Source: Zhongshania antarctica | Lineage (GTDB): Bacteria; Pseudomonadota; Gammaproteobacteria; Pseudomonadales; Spongiibacteraceae | Reading direction: 5' to 3' | DNA: 64,000 nt | Assembly: GCF_014202945.1 (NCBI RefSeq) | Contig: NZ_JACHHW010000002.1 | Coordinates: 412,069-476,068, forward strand | Shown here: piece after piece, positions 8,820 to 18,461 of the stretch | Layout: every line of letters begins with the position of its first letter | Numbering within the stretch: the stretch's first letter is position 1 | Program-made: the position numbers and the translations under genes | Notes under the pieces: model-generated | What the model saw: the letters and a program-made list of their open reading frames with translations, nothing else | Told to the model about the DNA's origin: nothing | Databases searched by the model: none

Positions 8820-10112
8820 TTATTTAGAACGTATAACCTTTAAAGAAACCCGCCTATTCAGCGCTCGGCCCTCGCTAGTGCTGTTATCCGCTACCGGCAT
8901 ATTAGCGCCAAATGCCTGAATTTCAATACGCTCAGCAATAACACCTAGGCTAACTAGCGCCCTGCCAACTGCCCGCGCCCGCGCCCGAGACAAGCGATAG
9001 TTAGCCTCAGCATCGCCGCTATCGTCGCTGTGGCCTTGAATCGCTAATCGATATTGTGGCGATGCTAGCATCACCGCCGTTACCGCGGTTAAGCGGGCTT
9101 TAGCATCGGCATTAAGTTCCGTTTCACCGAGCCCAAAGCGGATACTTTCCAGGCCAACGCTCTGCCGCGCCGCACAGCCATTACGCAATACTCGCTCACC
9201 TGGAGCACTATTAGAACATTGATCTACACTGTTTTTGACCCCATCGTTATCGCTGTCCATACAGCCATTACTATCCACTTCATTCTCTGCTGGGGTATTA
9301 GGGCAGCGATCGAGTGGGTCAATAATCCCGTCACCATCGCTGTCGGCACAGCCATAAAAATCAACGACCGCACTCCGCAGCGTTTCAGGGCAACGATCCT
9401 GCTCGTCCGCAATCCCGTCAGCATCGCTGTCCCTTAGAGCGCGACCGGTGGTGGATGCAAAGTGATAGCGCAGTCCCATCTGCCAGCGCCCACCGCCTTG
9501 CGGAATAGTAAACCTAGTTTCGGCAGTTTTAAGTTGCGCATCTTCGCCAATCGCATACTGATACGACATATCAAGCTGCCACTGCGGCGTCAAAGCTAGC
9601 CCAACACCCGCACCGGTAAATAGCGTCCACTGCTGGTGAGACGCCCCCGCAAGCCGACTCTGTAAACCACCCAGCCCGGCACCCAGATAGGGGCGAAACC
9701 GTGGGGTCATCAGCGAAAAGTCACGCCAGAGCGACACGCTCAATGCGTGTTGGGCAAGCTCCATATTTATAGGCTCCGCCGCAGAGCCGCCGCGGAGACG
9801 GCCGCGCTCAGATACATACCCGGCTTCTAGCCGCCAGTCATCGGCAAAGCTCAGCCCCGCCGCAATGTGGTAGTTGTCCCCTCTAGATTGATCTAGCGGG
9901 TCGGTATTGGTATTGGTATTGGGCGATGGTGGAAACAACACAGAAGACGAGTCACTAGCGTCATTAGCATAAGCCTCGGCCGTGCCGGACGGCCAAGACC
10001 CGCCCAGACCCGCTTTTAAATAATAGTGGCCATTTGCCTCACCCGCGTCGCAGACGAAGGGCAAAAAGCTAGCGAATAGCGCTAGGCCCTGCCAATAACT
10101 AGATTTTTGCAC
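8820..10112 (-). CDS. OmpA-family outer-membrane protein, paralogue of the neighbouring gene
   Basis: A product of about 430 residues: signal peptide (cleavage near CDA-G), barrel domain with YLKAGLGGSWPSG and MGLRYHF, TSP3-like repeats (DSDADGIADEQDRCP, DSDGDGIIDPLDRCP, DSDNDGVKNSVDQC), then an OmpA domain (IQGHSDDSGDAEA, SRARARAVGRAL, GRALNRRVSL). It has the same domain order as the gene at 7083-8612 but low identity and no acidic tail, so it is an old duplication or a separate acquisition. The GTG at 10112 is preceded by GGGA at seven bases; a GTG two codons upstream is also possible. Confidence 0.9.
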   Translation of the reverse strand: MQKSSYWQGLALFASFLPFVCDAGEANGHYYLKAGLGGSWPSGTAEAYANDASDSSSVLFPPSPNTNTNTDPLDQSRGDNYHIAAGLSFADDWRLEAGYVSERGRLRGGSAAEPINMELAQHALSVSLWRDFSLMTPRFRPYLGAGLGGLQSRLAGASHQQWTLFTGAGVGLALTPQWQLDMSYQYAIGEDAQLKTAETRFTIPQGGGRWQMGLRYHFASTTGRALRDSDADGIADEQDRCPETLRSAVVDFYGCADSDGDGIIDPLDRCPNTPAENEVDSNGCMDSDNDGVKNSVDQCSNSAPGERVLRNGCAARQSVGLESIRFGLGETELNADAKARLTAVTAVMLASPQYRLAIQGHSDDSGDAEANYRLSRARARAVGRALVSLGVIAERIEIQAFGANMPVADNSTSEGRALNRRVSLKVIRSK

Positions 10113-10257
10113 GCTCACATCCCGTCACAACTCAATACCTCGCTGCTGAGCACCGAGTGTATCCCTGGCAGCCACTTTCACCAATAGCGCAGAAAACAGT
10201 GCTTTGCGATACCATACACCTCTTGTATTCACTCTTTACCCCAAGGCAGCCTAGCCC

Positions 10258-11595
10258 ATGATCCCTGAACTCCTGTCCCCCGCCGGCAGCCTCCGCAATA
10301 TGCGCTACGCCTTTGCTTATGGCGCAGATGCTGTCTACGCCGGACAACCCCGCTATAGCCTGCGCGTCCGCAATAATGAATTTAAAGATCTCGATACTCT
10401 GCGCACCGGTATGGAAGAGGCCCACGGCCAGGGCAAAAAATTCTACCTCGCCTCGAATATTTCCCCGCACAACGACAAAATACGCAGTTATTTACGGGAT
10501 TTAGAACCGGTAATTGAGATGGGGCCCGACGCCCTGATCATGGCCGACCCCGGCCTCATGATGTTGGTGCGCGAAAAATGGCCCGAGCAAGTTATTCACC
10601 TGTCCGTGCAAGCCAACGCGGTGAACTGGGCGGCCGTTAAATTCTGGCATCAAAACGGCATTCAACGAGTCATTCTGTCTCGCGAGCTGGCTCTGGACGA
10701 AATTGAAGAAATTCGCCAGCGCGTGCCTGAGATGGAAATAGAAGTCTTTGTGCACGGCGCGCTGTGTATTGCCTACTCAGGCCGCTGCCTGCTATCTGGC
10801 TATATGAACCACCGCGACCCCAATCAAGGCGCCTGCACCAATGCCTGCCGCTGGAAATATCAGGCTCACGAGGCCAAAGAAGATGAAACCGGCGACATTG
10901 TTGCGGTAAACAAACCCGCGCCAGTGCAAACCTATGTTCCCGAACCACAGCCCGCCATTGTCACCGAGCCGGTCTTATTACAGCAGGCTCAGCGCCCCGG
11001 CGAGTTCATGCCTGCCTACGAAGACGAACACGGCACCTATATAATGAACTCCAAGGATTTACGAGCGGTACAGCACGTCGAACGCCTAGCCGCGATGGGT
11101 GTGCACTCTTTAAAAATTGAAGGCCGCACCAAATCCCACTACTACGTAGCGCGCACTGCCCAAGTCTACCGCCGCGCCATAGATGATGCCGCCCACGGCA
11201 AGCCCTTTGACATGCAGCTAATGGATGAACTCGACACCCTCGCCAACCGGGGCTATACCGAAGGCTTTTATCGCCGCCATCCGCCAAAGGAATACCAAAA
11301 CTACGAAATGGGCCTTAACAATGCCCAACAGCAGCAGTTTGTTGGTGAAGTCGTCGATGCCCGCGATTCGGTTATCACCATCGATGTAAAAAACCGCTTT
11401 GTAACCGGTGATACCCTGGAGTTAATGCTGCCAGGTGGCAATACTCGCTTCCAGCTGAAAACCCTAAGCGACAAGCATGGCAAGGCCATCGATGCCGCGC
11501 CCGGTTCCGGTCACCGCGTGCAAATCCCGCTAGATCAGCCTCTGCCCGAGGCGGCACTAAAATACGGACTCTTGGTCAAAGACATCAACGCTTAA
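10258..11595 (+). CDS. trhP: tRNA hydroxylation protein TrhP (peptidase U32 family, YegQ)
   Basis: A 445-residue U32-family protein beginning MIPELLSPAGSLRNMRYA. It carries the U32 signature with conserved cysteines C170, C177, C193 and C197 (HGALCIAYSGRC, GACTNACRWKY), which in this family hold an Fe-S cluster. TrhP/YegQ works with prephenate to hydroxylate U34 of certain tRNAs (ho5U, precursor of cmo5U). Length and the C-terminal beta-barrel extension match YegQ rather than UbiU/UbiV. Single gene; next gene 50 bases downstream. Confidence 0.93.
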   Translation: MIPELLSPAGSLRNMRYAFAYGADAVYAGQPRYSLRVRNNEFKDLDTLRTGMEEAHGQGKKFYLASNISPHNDKIRSYLRDLEPVIEMGPDALIMADPGLMMLVREKWPEQVIHLSVQANAVNWAAVKFWHQNGIQRVILSRELALDEIEEIRQRVPEMEIEVFVHGALCIAYSGRCLLSGYMNHRDPNQGACTNACRWKYQAHEAKEDETGDIVAVNKPAPVQTYVPEPQPAIVTEPVLLQQAQRPGEFMPAYEDEHGTYIMNSKDLRAVQHVERLAAMGVHSLKIEGRTKSHYYVARTAQVYRRAIDDAAHGKPFDMQLMDELDTLANRGYTEGFYRRHPPKEYQNYEMGLNNAQQQQFVGEVVDARDSVITIDVKNRFVTGDTLELMLPGGNTRFQLKTLSDKHGKAIDAAPGSGHRVQIPLDQPLPEAALKYGLLVKDINA

Positions 11596-11645
11596 TTTGG
11601 CAAGCTACACTGCAGTAAACTGACGATAAAAAAACAGGACACAAT

Positions 11646-12029
11646 ATGGAACGGCAAAAGTTGCGCAATTTGCGGGGACTGGTCAACATCAGTCTGCTAA
11701 GCATGGTATTTGGCGCTATTCTCAACTTACTGGGCGACCTGCTCGGCAATAACTACGTGCTCGTCATTGGCTTTTTAGTGGTGCTGATAACGTTCTACTG
11801 TTACCGCCGTGCCGACAGCGAAGCGGCGTCCAGCATGGCCTACTATTTGTGGCGTTATCTTCCGACCTTGATTTTTGTTGCCATGCCGATTTTCATCTAT
11901 TGGATCAGCAGCGATGCCCAGTGGTCACTTTCAGAGATTGTTCTGCTCACCCAAATCGCGACGAGCTATGTGCTACCGATACTGTGTTTGCTCTATGTTG
12001 AACGCGTGCTAAAGAACGCCCAGCAGTAA
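11646..12029 (+). CDS. Small four-helix inner-membrane protein, unknown
   Basis: A 127-residue hydrophobic protein with four likely membrane helices (about residues 11-29, 34-48, 66-85 and 95-117). No family recognised. AGGACACAAT-ATG provides a clear ribosome site. It follows trhP by 50 bases and converges on the acyltransferase gene. Confidence 0.75.
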   Translation: MERQKLRNLRGLVNISLLSMVFGAILNLLGDLLGNNYVLVIGFLVVLITFYCYRRADSEAASSMAYYLWRYLPTLIFVAMPIFIYWISSDAQWSLSEIVLLTQIATSYVLPILCLLYVERVLKNAQQ

Positions 12030-12074
12030 CACCACCCCCGCTCCTGAACCGCTTGAAACATAGCATTCAGGGGC

Positions 12075-13220
12075 CTATTCATCGCCCCGCCGAAACGGCA
12101 GCATGGCACTGGCCTCGCGCAAATACTGGGCAATATGCTGTTTTTCATCATCGAGAAAGCGCGCCACCGCCTCAGAAAAATCCGCATCCGCTAAAAAGTG
12201 ATTTGAATAAGTCAGTATTGGCGTAAATCCCCGCTGAATTTTATGCTCGCCCTGCGCGCCAGGGTCAAAATGGCGTAAGCCTTCGCGTAGGCAATATTCA
12301 ATGCCTTGATAATAACAGGTTTCAAAGTGCAGAAATTCATACTCTCGCACGCACCCCCAATAGCGGCCATAGAGGGTGTGCTGATCGCGAAAATTCAGTG
12401 CCACCGCCACCGGCTCATTGCCGTGACTCGCCACCACCATCACTAAATTTTCAGACATGGTCGCGGCTAACTGGGCAAAAAATGCCTCTGGCAAATAACC
12501 GCCGTGACCGCTGCGCTTGGCGTACGTTAATTGGTAACAGTGGAAAAAGAAACGCCACTGCGCGGCGCTGATTTCATCGCCCACTAAAATCTGCAAGTCT
12601 AAACCCTGCTCCGCCACAACCCGCCGCTCTTTGCGCAAAGTCTTGCGCTTGCGGGAGCTAAAACTGGCTAAGAAGCCTTCAAAATCGCCGTAATCTCGAT
12701 CGTACCAATGGTACTGAGGACCAACACGCTGCATAAAGCCCTGCTCTTGCCAGGCCGTCGACACTTCAGGCTTGGAAAACAAGATATGGGCCGACGACGC
12801 GCCGAGCGCTCTTGCATGTGCGGGTAAGGCTGTTGCTACGGCCGCCATCACCGCATCGCGATCGGCCTCATCACTCACACACAAACGCGGGCCAGTTGCC
12901 GGCGTAAAGGGGATTGCCGCTAATAATTTAGGGTAGTAAGAGCGCCCATGGCGCTGATAGGCATCGGCCCAAGACCAGTCGAAAACGTATTCGCCGTAAC
13001 TATGGGTTTTAATGTACATCGGCATCACGCCAATAACGCGGTCGTCACGGCGCGCAACCACATGGTGAGGCTGCCAACCTTTTTCAGCCGTCACCGCGCC
13101 GCTGGTTTCCAGCGCAGATAGAAATTCATAGCGGGTAAAGGGATACTCAACGCCCGCTATCGCATTCCAGTTCTCTATGCCGAGATCCGCAATGGCGCTA
13201 ATAAACTCCAAATCCACCAT
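12075..13220 (-). CDS. FemAB/GNAT-like peptidogalycan-type N-acyltransferase (PF04339 family)
   Basis: A 381-residue protein of the double-GNAT FemAB_like (former DUF482) family: an N-terminal FMxAL-type segment (TRYEFLSALETSGAV), SYGEYVFDWSWADAY, FSSRKRKTLRKERR, NFRDQHTLYGRYWGC and FDPGAQGEHKIQRGF. The family is predicted to transfer acyl or aminoacyl groups, but the substrate is not established. The start chosen at 13220 (MVDLEFI) lies 10 bases after the ubiA stop and gives the typical family N-terminus; an upstream in-frame start would sit inside ubiA. Confidence 0.83.
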   Translation of the reverse strand: MVDLEFISAIADLGIENWNAIAGVEYPFTRYEFLSALETSGAVTAEKGWQPHHVVARRDDRVIGVMPMYIKTHSYGEYVFDWSWADAYQRHGRSYYPKLLAAIPFTPATGPRLCVSDEADRDAVMAAVATALPAHARALGASSAHILFSKPEVSTAWQEQGFMQRVGPQYHWYDRDYGDFEGFLASFSSRKRKTLRKERRVVAEQGLDLQILVGDEISAAQWRFFFHCYQLTYAKRSGHGGYLPEAFFAQLAATMSENLVMVVASHGNEPVAVALNFRDQHTLYGRYWGCVREYEFLHFETCYYQGIEYCLREGLRHFDPGAQGEHKIQRGFTPILTYSNHFLADADFSEAVARFLDDEKQHIAQYLREASAMLPFRRGDE

Positions 13221-13230
13221 CAATAAGGTC

Positions 13231-14112
13231 TCACGCTGCCAACATAAAGTGCAGCACAATACCGGCAAAAATGACCGCGCCTACCCAATTATTGTTTAAA
13301 AAGGCCTTAAAGCAGTCATCGGGCAGACGGTAGCGAATAAGGCGTTGCTGGTAAATAAACAGGCCACTGGCGGCAATAAGACTGGCGTAATATATGAAGC
13401 TCATGCCAAAGCGTACGCCAACCATGAGCATGACAATAATCACGCAAACCTGGAGCATGGCGGTGATCGTAATATCGTCATCACCAAACAGTATTGCGGT
13501 GGATTTAACGCCAATTTTTAGATCATCCTCGCGGTCTACCATCGCGTAAAAGGTGTCGTAGCACACCGTCCAGATCAGCACCCCAATGTAAATTAACCAC
13601 AGCGCAGGTGGCAGCGAAGCGGTCTGCGCAGCAAAGGCCATAGGAATACCCCACGCAAAAGCAGCGCCCAAAGCCAACTGGGGTAAATGGGTATAACGCT
13701 TCATAAAGGGGTAGGTGGCGGCTAATAGCACCGCGCCAAAAGACAAGAACACAGTCAGTTGATTGGTGAATAACACCAGTACAAAGGCCAGCAGACACAA
13801 GCTGGCAAAAAGGATCAACGCTTCTTTTTCACTGACTAAGCCCTGGGCAAACGGCCGCAGCTTGGTACGGCTGACATGGGCATCTATTTTTCGGTCTGCG
13901 TAATCATTAATGACACAGCCCGCCGAGCGCATAAGAAACGTGCCTAAAATAAAAATGAGCAGTAAATGCCAATCTGGCACGCCTTCCGCCGCCAACCACA
14001 AAGCCCACAATGTTGGCCAAAGCACCAGATAGGTGCCTATTGGTCGATCCACCCTCATCAATGCGAGGTAGTGGGGATATTGCTTTTTAAGCTCGGTAAT
14101 TAACTGCTGCAT
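13231..14112 (-). CDS. ubiA: 4-hydroxybenzoate octaprenyltransferase UbiA
   Basis: A 293-residue polytopic membrane protein with the two Asp-rich prenyltransferase motifs: NDYADRKID (N69-D70-x2-D73) followed by [10 protein letters not shown], and DREDDLKIG (D193-x3-D197). It attaches the polyprenyl chain to 4-hydroxybenzoate in ubiquinone synthesis. The neighbouring ubiC-like gene on the same strand 60 bases upstream makes the acceptor, which supports the specific call. Confidence 0.95.
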   Translation of the reverse strand: MQQLITELKKQYPHYLALMRVDRPIGTYLVLWPTLWALWLAAEGVPDWHLLLIFILGTFLMRSAGCVINDYADRKIDAHVSRTKLRPFAQGLVSEKEALILFASLCLLAFVLVLFTNQLTVFLSFGAVLLAATYPFMKRYTHLPQLALGAAFAWGIPMAFAAQTASLPPALWLIYIGVLIWTVCYDTFYAMVDREDDLKIGVKSTAILFGDDDITITAMLQVCVIIVMLMVGVRFGMSFIYYASLIAASGLFIYQQRLIRYRLPDDCFKAFLNNNWVGAVIFAGIVLHFMLAA

Positions 14113-14172
14113 AATTCACTCGCTCGCACTTTGAATTGAGTATACCAGTACTCATTGCCCCAATTTTAGCGC

Positions 14173-14799
14173 CTACCAGGGGCAAAACGCTGGCAGAAAA
14201 ATCTCGCTCACCATAATAGGGTGTTGGCTCAGCAAAAACCGTGACCGCCGTCCCCACAGCACTTTCTCTGAGTCAGGACTTATACCTAGCGACAAATCAG
14301 CGACGGGCAGCTGGCAAATCTCGTAAGGATCGCGGGACATCATGGGGTCGGTAAACAATAAATGGCCGAGTGGCCGATTATCGAGATGGCGCAATCGCGC
14401 CAAACGTCCAACGAGGGACGTCGCAGGCATAACACTGCGGGCAAACACCCACGGCTCATTACGGCAACAGAGCAACACTTCGCGAACCAAGCCCCACTCC
14501 CGATCGCCCATATTCAATAGGCGACGCTCAGATAGGCGGGGCAACTGCCAGCGTTGCGACAAAACGTCAACGTGGAAATGCCCCTCCGAAACGCGGCGCA
14601 AATGGGCAGTTAAAGAGCCGGTATCCAGCAGCCAGCGAGCATCTTTTGCCGGTAACTGAGCGGCCGCACGTTTTTTACAGTTCTGCCAACGCGGTTCAGC
14701 GGTCTGGATTCGACTTGTTTGAAAAGCGTACAATAGCGGCCATTCCAGAATGGTAAATAAGAAGATAGTAAGCTTCGGCCGCAATAAGTGCCGCGCCAA
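14173..14799 (-). CDS. ubiC: Chorismate lyase UbiC
   Basis: The C-terminal half contains the UbiC landmarks: [46 protein letters not shown] and the final SEIFLPAF with the conserved Glu. It converts chorismate to 4-hydroxybenzoate and pyruvate, feeding UbiA encoded just downstream. The longest frame (208 residues) exceeds the usual 165-190. A TTG near 14734 with a weak GGAA upstream would give a more typical length, so the start is uncertain. Divergent from the rubredoxin gene. Confidence 0.88.
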   Translation of the reverse strand: MARHLLRPKLTIFLFTILEWPLLYAFQTSRIQTAEPRWQNCKKRAAAQLPAKDARWLLDTGSLTAHLRRVSEGHFHVDVLSQRWQLPRLSERRLLNMGDREWGLVREVLLCCRNEPWVFARSVMPATSLVGRLARLRHLDNRPLGHLLFTDPMMSRDPYEICQLPVADLSLGISPDSEKVLWGRRSRFLLSQHPIMVSEIFLPAFCPW

Positions 14800-14937
14800 A
14801 TGCCTGTATGTGGCGGCAGAATGCGTGATTCACCAGCGACTTGCAAGTTCCAATATCGGCCGAATGGACCATGCTATCGAAAGACTTTTAACTTAAGCTT
14901 CGTGAATAGAAGCACTGTATTTAGGGGATGTAAGCAA

Positions 14938-16308
14938 ATGAGTAAATGGGAATGTATTGTCTGCGGTTGGGTCTACGACGAAGCCGTGGGTGACCCGGAT
15001 TCCGGAATCGCCGCCGGCACGCGCTGGGAGGACATTCCCGACGACTGGCTATGCCCCGACTGCGGCGTGGGTAAAGAAGACTTTGAAATGATTGAAAAGT
15101 CGGAAGAAAGCGATCTACCCCATCATGAAGAACCCGCCACCGCCAGCGCCGAAGCGGCCATTGTGGTTATTGGCACCGGTTTAGCCGGCTACGGTCTGGT
15201 TCGCGAAATTCGCAAATACGACAAAGACAGCCCCATCATCATGATTAGCGCCGACGACGGCCGCGCCTATTCTAAGCCAATGCTATCGACCGGCTTCACC
15301 AAAAATATGGACGCCGATGCCCTCGCACAGAAAGACGCTGGCGGCATGGGTGAAGACCTTAATGCCAGCGTGTGGACGCTGACCAAAGTCACCGCAATCA
15401 ACACCGCCAGCCAAACCATTACCATTGGCGACCAAGCCACCCAAGTACATTACAAAAAGCTGGTCTTGGCACTGGGCGCCGATGTTATCCGGCCGCCCAT
15501 CAAAGGCGATGCCTTGGAATACGTCTACTCAGTCAATGATTTGCTGGATTACGACGACTTCCGCACCGCTGTGGCGAAAAATAACGTGAAGAAAGTCTGC
15601 ATTATTGGCGGCGGTCTTATCGGCTGCGAATTTACCAATGACTTGCTCAATGGCGGCATTGAAACAGAAACCGTCGACCCACTGGGATATTGCATTCCTA
15701 CCCTGCTACCCGAAGTCGCGGGAAAGGCTGTACAAGCAGGTCTCGAAGCCAAGGGCGCAAAATTCCATTTTGGGCCGCTAGTAACTGAAGTAAATAAAGC
15801 CGGTGATTCACTGGCGGTGAGCCTCAACAATGGCGAAACCATTAGCTGTGACTTGGTCTTGTCCGCCGTTGGCGTGCGTCCGCAAATCAAGCTCGCCCAA
15901 GACGCCGGCATTACAGTGAACCGCGGTATCGCCACCAACCGCCTACTGGAAACCAGTGCGCCCAATGTCTACGCCATGGGTGACTGCGCGGAAGTCGCTG
16001 GCCACGTTCTGGTTTATGTTGCCCCACTCATGGCCCAGGCCCGCGCCTTGGCCAAAACCCTCACCGGCGACGCCACCGAGGTCAGCTACCCCGCCATGCC
16101 GGTCACGATTAAAACACCGGCTTGCCCCGTCACAGTTAGCCCTGCGCCTCGAGATGCTAAAGGCAGCTGGGAAATCGAGCAAGATGGCGTCAATGTAGTA
16201 GCGCGCTTTGTCGGCACGAATGGCGACTTACTTGGCTTTGCCTTAACGGGCGAAGGCACCAAGCAAAAAATGGCCCTGCAAAAGCAATTGCCGGCGATTA
16301 TGCCCTAG
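14938..16308 (+). CDS. Rubredoxin / rubredoxin-NAD(P)+ reductase fusion
   Basis: A 456-residue natural fusion. Residues 1-54 are a rubredoxin with iron ligands C6-x2-C9 and C39-x2-C42. A linker of about 20 residues precedes a pyridine-nucleotide reductase with FAD motif GTGLAG at 79-84, NAD(P) motif GGGLIG at 214-219 and the second FAD motif MGD at 347-349. Such a protein would pass electrons from NAD(P)H through FAD to its own rubredoxin and on to AlkB-type hydroxylases or oxygen-detoxifying enzymes. No alkB is in the window. The start at 14938 has AGGGG; in-frame upstream sequence is not rubredoxin-like and overlaps the divergent ubiC gene. Confidence 0.92.
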   Translation: MSKWECIVCGWVYDEAVGDPDSGIAAGTRWEDIPDDWLCPDCGVGKEDFEMIEKSEESDLPHHEEPATASAEAAIVVIGTGLAGYGLVREIRKYDKDSPIIMISADDGRAYSKPMLSTGFTKNMDADALAQKDAGGMGEDLNASVWTLTKVTAINTASQTITIGDQATQVHYKKLVLALGADVIRPPIKGDALEYVYSVNDLLDYDDFRTAVAKNNVKKVCIIGGGLIGCEFTNDLLNGGIETETVDPLGYCIPTLLPEVAGKAVQAGLEAKGAKFHFGPLVTEVNKAGDSLAVSLNNGETISCDLVLSAVGVRPQIKLAQDAGITVNRGIATNRLLETSAPNVYAMGDCAEVAGHVLVYVAPLMAQARALAKTLTGDATEVSYPAMPVTIKTPACPVTVSPAPRDAKGSWEIEQDGVNVVARFVGTNGDLLGFALTGEGTKQKMALQKQLPAIMP

Positions 16309-16354
16309 CGAAATGCCTTTGTTGATAGAAATGCCTTTGCATTTTTGATTGAAG

Positions 16355-16382
16355 CGGCTGCCACTAAGGCAGCCGTTTTTTT
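16355..16382. terminator. Intrinsic terminator after the rubredoxin reductase gene
   Basis: Eight-bp stem CGGCTGCC / GGCAGCCG with loop ACTAA, followed by seven T, 46 bases after the stop codon. Confidence 0.9.
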
Positions 16383-16424
16383 GTTTCCATACTGTGCTGA
16401 TAGATTCAGGCGGAAATGACGCCC

Positions 16425-17612
16425 TTAATCTGATCGATACGATACCGAATTCACACCGTAAGCGCTAAACTCACTATTCATCGCGTAAAATATTTCTGGG
16501 AGTAATTGAACTAGGAACTGATCCAATTCCACAACAGCCCTTTTGTTGCTATCGGCGAGTGATACTATTTCATCGTTAACCCGCTCATATTGGTCATATA
16601 AGGCCAATACGCGTGATTGCGCACTTTTATAATCAATCTCAACATCTTCTAACTTATCTTTGGCCCAATCCCGCTCATCAATACACTCTTCAATTTTCTC
16701 ATTGAGATCATCTGTAGCCCGCTGTTCTTGAAAATTGCATTTTTCTAAACATCGCCGATCCGGTTCATTGCGATAAGTGCCAAAAATAGGGTCCCTAACC
16801 CGCCGTTGACATCGATTTCCACAATCAAAATCAACGCCCTCGGCCCGGCAATTTGAGCTCGCATCATCAATATACGATTCGGCCTTGCTTTTATATTCAT
16901 CCATTTTTTCAACGAGAGGGTTAATGCGCGGCATAAGGCTTTGGCGCTCTTCCAGGAGCGGCTTTAATTTGGCATCCCTGGCATTAAAAGATTTAACTTT
17001 CTCGTGAATACGGCCTAACTCTGCGGCATCCAAGTCAGCTACTTGCCTATAAATTTTCGTCAGGCTAGCGATGCCCTCTTGGTAAGCTTGGATTTTTTCA
17101 GCGTTGTTCTCGGCGTGGTAAATGGCATTGTCAAAGCGCTCTGTGTATTCTGAGCACGGACTACTGTTGAATACTTCTTGGAACACTTTATCGCTATAAA
17201 ACTGCTTACTACACCTCGATCCCACATCATTAAATTGGCCGCGTAGCGTTTCCAGTCCGCCATTACTGGCACCTCCAGACTCATTACTTGCGCTTGGCAA
17301 AATCTTCCAGCGCACAATTTTTTTCTCTAGTGAAGTGAGCTCACTCACTACGTCATCAAGGGTTTTTGCCACTTGATCATTAGCAACATAAGTGCGTAAG
17401 TTTGTGATTTGCTCAGCACTCGGTGCATCGCCCGTTAACTCACCATACTCAGTCCATGCCCGAACAACGCGTTCGCTGGCACGTTCTAACTCCGCTCTTG
17501 TGTCACTAATGTCAGCATAAGCATAGCTTGTGTACGCTGAAACCACAGCAAGACACAGCACGCACAAAACAGCGTGCGCCAACTGCTTGGTTCTTAGGAA
17601 AAAAATTAACAT
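16425..17612 (-). CDS. Exported coiled-coil protein with a cysteine-rich centre, unknown
   Basis: A 395-residue protein with a signal peptide (hydrophobic about 10-28, cleavage near AYA-D). It is mostly helical and charged (ISDTRAELERASERVVRAW, later LNEKIEECIDERDWAKDKLED), suggesting long coiled coils in the periplasm. Between about residues 245 and 290 is a cysteine-rich island (NCRAEGVDFDCGNRCQRRV, CLEKCNF) that probably forms disulfides. No known family recognised. It is single and minus-strand, flanked by terminators. Confidence 0.75.
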   Translation of the reverse strand: MLIFFLRTKQLAHAVLCVLCLAVVSAYTSYAYADISDTRAELERASERVVRAWTEYGELTGDAPSAEQITNLRTYVANDQVAKTLDDVVSELTSLEKKIVRWKILPSASNESGGASNGGLETLRGQFNDVGSRCSKQFYSDKVFQEVFNSSPCSEYTERFDNAIYHAENNAEKIQAYQEGIASLTKIYRQVADLDAAELGRIHEKVKSFNARDAKLKPLLEERQSLMPRINPLVEKMDEYKSKAESYIDDASSNCRAEGVDFDCGNRCQRRVRDPIFGTYRNEPDRRCLEKCNFQEQRATDDLNEKIEECIDERDWAKDKLEDVEIDYKSAQSRVLALYDQYERVNDEIVSLADSNKRAVVELDQFLVQLLPEIFYAMNSEFSAYGVNSVSYRSD

Positions 17613-17715
17613 CTGAATGGGGGCTCTACTTAAAATATTTTGTCTAACGGCTCAGCTTTGACTTTACCCCGCGATGTAAACGAGGTCAATTTAGCACCGT
17701 CGGCAAAGCTCACCG

Positions 17716-17757
17716 ACATAAAAATGGGGGAGCCACAAAGCTCCCCCATTTTTATGT
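17716..17757. terminator. Long perfect hairpin terminator
   Basis: 18-bp perfect stem (arms 17716-17733 and 17740-17757, core TGGGGGAGC / GCTCCCCCA) with loop CACAAA; A/T runs on both sides of the GC core. It lies between the FHA gene and the coiled-coil gene, both minus-strand, so it probably terminates the FHA/PP2C transcript and insulates the next unit. Confidence 0.85.
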
Positions 17758-17788
17758 GTTCACAATTTTATTGAAAACTCGCTAAGTA

Positions 17789-18433
17789 TTATTCCGGCCG
17801 CAATTCAAAATCCAAGCGCGTATTGGCAATCTCCAAGGTGTCGCCATGCGCTAATTTACGTGGCTGTAAACCAATCTGCACGCCGTTAACCGTCGGGGTG
17901 CGACCATCTTGGCCTTCGATATGCTCCAAGTAGTAATCTTGCTGGCGTCGACTAATTGCCGCCACTTGCAAGCCCGCTTTACCTAACTTGGTCTGGGCTT
18001 TGCTCAACACCATTTCTCGGCCGGCTGCCCCCCCATTCTGCACCCGCAAATACCCTAGCAGGGCTGCTGGCGCAGGTTCGGCGCTGCGCATCGCTGGGCG
18101 AATGGCAATGGTCTTTTCGACCTCATCATCTGTTTCTGCAGCACGCTGGAGGCCCTGATAGGTAAGTGAATGCTTACCAATAGTGATGTAGTCGCCGCTG
18201 CGCAGGGCGTGGCGGGTCACCGGATTGCCATTGACCAAGGTGCCATTGGTACTGCCTAAATCAAGCAGAAAACTGTCATTCTGAAAGGTTTCGACCGCCG
18301 CATGACGACCACTCACCGCAAGATTTTCTATGCAAATATCATTATCGGCCGCCCGGCCAATAGTGACCCGCTCTTTGTCGAGGGGAAAATCCTCAAGCAC
18401 TCTACCCTGAAAACTGAGAATCAGCTTTGCCAT
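17789..18433 (-). CDS. FHA domain protein
   Basis: A 214-residue cytosolic protein. An N-terminal forkhead-associated domain shows the phosphothreonine-binding residues G26-R27, S41-x2-H44 and the STNG loop with N63-G64. The C-terminal half (about 125-214) has a weaker second FHA-like fold with ISRRQQDYYLEH, GRTPTVNGVQIGLQ and HGDTLEIANTRL. FHA domains bind phosphothreonine peptides. The gene lies 28 bases downstream of a PP2C phosphatase gene, so it likely takes part in Ser/Thr phosphosignalling; no kinase is nearby. Confidence 0.88.
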   Translation of the reverse strand: MAKLILSFQGRVLEDFPLDKERVTIGRAADNDICIENLAVSGRHAAVETFQNDSFLLDLGSTNGTLVNGNPVTRHALRSGDYITIGKHSLTYQGLQRAAETDDEVEKTIAIRPAMRSAEPAPAALLGYLRVQNGGAAGREMVLSKAQTKLGKAGLQVAAISRRQQDYYLEHIEGQDGRTPTVNGVQIGLQPRKLAHGDTLEIANTRLDFELRPE

Positions 18434-18461
18434 AATCCTAATCCGTTACTGAGCTATTTTC

